A stretch of DNA of 14,579 bases from Planctomycetota bacterium (GTDB lineage Bacteria; Planctomycetota; UBA8108): contig JAKUSY010000026.1 in the NCBI GenBank assembly GCA_022451445.1, positions 1 to 14,579 of the forward strand. The letters are read 5' to 3'. Of the stretch, positions 13,879-14,579 are shown piece by piece. Position numbers and translations under genes: made by a program. Each line of letters opens with the position of its first letter. The first letter of the stretch is position 1. The notes beneath the pieces were generated by a model. The model was given only the letters and a program-made list of their open reading frames with translations. It searched no databases and was not told the origin of the DNA.

Positions 13879-13941
13879 GGATTTCCGCCCGGCATCGTGT
13901 TAGCCACCGTACCGGGGTCGTATTCCTTCAGCAGTGAGCGA

Positions 13942-14579
13942 TCATTCACCCTCGATGGGCATGACGGGAGGGGCCTTGTCTTCGCCGGCTTCTTCGGTGC
14001 CGGTCTCGGGCCCTGTCGTTTCCGGCTCATCTCCTTCGCTGGAGGGTTCCCCCGCTCCGCCGGGCTCGTCGTCACTTGCCTCGCCTGCGGTGTCGTCCTC
14101 TTTGGGAGGATCGCGGAACAGCAGCCCGAAGAGGACGAAGACCACGGCGGCCATCCCGGTCGGCCACATCCAGATCGCCTGCCAGTCGGCGATATCGGAG
14201 GTGTAATGTTCCTTGATCATTCCCGCGATCTTGGCGCCGATGAACATTCCGGCGCCAAGTGTCACCAGGACGAGGAGGCCCTGGGCTGAGCCGCGGATTT
14301 CCTTGGGGGCCGCCTTGTCGACGTAGATCTGGCCGGTGACAAAGAAGAAGTCGTAGCAGATTCCGTGCAGTATGACTCCGGCCAGCAGCATCGAAACTAC
14401 GGGATGCGCCTGGTCCGCCGCACCAACGGCGAAGAGAGCGTAGCGGGCCACCCAGGCGAGCATGCCGACCAGGATCATCTTCTTGACGCCCAGGCGGGCG
14501 AAAAAGAGAGGCATAGCCACCATGAAGAAAATCTCAGACATCTGCCCGAAGGTCATTTTCGCCGTGTAGTCTGCGATTT
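13942..14579 (-). CDS. Nucleoside permease-like MFS transporter, 5'-truncated
   Basis: The frame stays open past the Met at 14556 to the window edge (codons for IADYTAK precede it), so the N-terminal half is off-window. The visible part is the C-terminal half of a twelve-helix major facilitator: TFGQMSEIFFMVAMPLFF, then LGVKKMILVGMLAWVARYAL, HGICYDFFFVTGQIYVD, and two further helices ending GLLFRDPP. The GQMSEIFFM and YDFFFV-GQIYVD motifs are those of the nucleoside:H+ symporter family (NupG/XapB type), which takes up nucleosides across the cytoplasmic membrane. A hydrophilic tail of about 55 residues rich in Glu, Asp, Gly and Pro follows, which is unusual for the family and has no assigned role. 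The gene converges on the cohesin/dockerin pair; 63 bases separate the stops and hold no clear terminator. Confidence 0.85.
   Translation of the reverse strand, partial: IADYTAKMTFGQMSEIFFMVAMPLFFARLGVKKMILVGMLAWVARYALFAVGAADQAHPVVSMLLAGVILHGICYDFFFVTGQIYVDKAAPKEIRGSAQGLLVLVTLGAGMFIGAKIAGMIKEHYTSDIADWQAIWMWPTGMAAVVFVLFGLLFRDPPKEDDTAGEASDDEPGGAGEPSSEGDEPETTGPETGTEEAGEDKAPPVMPIEGE

Overview
The window is G+C-rich, densely packed bacterial DNA. Several features suggest a planctomycete-like, probably marine bacterium: secreted proteins with dockerin-type EF-hand modules fused to cohesin-like and cysteine-rich IPT/TIG domains, an FG-GAP/VCBS propeller protein, and a signal-peptide-bearing fusion of a ThuA-like domain with a methyltransferase. 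This placement is an inference from protein style; the window has no rRNA or marker gene to prove it. I saw no tRNA or rRNA gene, CRISPR array, insertion sequence or phage gene. No gene-free stretch exceeds 300 bases; the longest is 11110-11344.

Left part (1-4440). The 3' end of an FG-GAP repeat protein (+) runs in from the left edge. It converges on a 38-residue single-pass membrane ORF (-) at 740-856. Next come two small membrane genes in tandem (+), 955-1278 and 1303-1740, which look like diverged TMEM14-family relatives. A minus-strand operon follows (3125 down to 1737): an unknown 86-residue protein, a YbgC-type acyl-CoA thioesterase and the tRNA pseudouridine synthase TruC. Divergent from it is an M20 zinc carboxypeptidase (+, 3277-4440).

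Middle part (4437-11109), all on the minus strand. In transcription order there is a two-gene heterodimeric ABC exporter, related in architecture to MdlA/MdlB and YheI/YheH, closed by an intrinsic terminator at 7458-7477. Then come a charged, tryptophan-rich protein of unknown function, the exported ThuA-like/methyltransferase fusion, and a YeeZ-like NAD-binding epimerase-fold protein.

Right part (11345-14579). Two tandem secreted proteins (+) share the order signal peptide, cohesin-like domain, IPT/TIG domain(s), dockerin, cysteine-rich tail. The second has an extra TIG domain. Their last 104 residues align without gaps and are about 85% identical by hand count, while the rest has diverged. 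The single TIG of the first copy looks like the front of TIG1 joined to the back of TIG2 of the second copy. The window closes with the 3'-terminal part of a nucleoside-permease-like MFS transporter (-) that runs off the right edge.

The most unusual material is the cohesin/TIG/dockerin pair, which suggests a modular, calcium-dependent surface-protein family. After it come the exported methyltransferase fusion, the tandem TMEM14-like genes, and the small ORF at 740-856 with its own candidate promoter.
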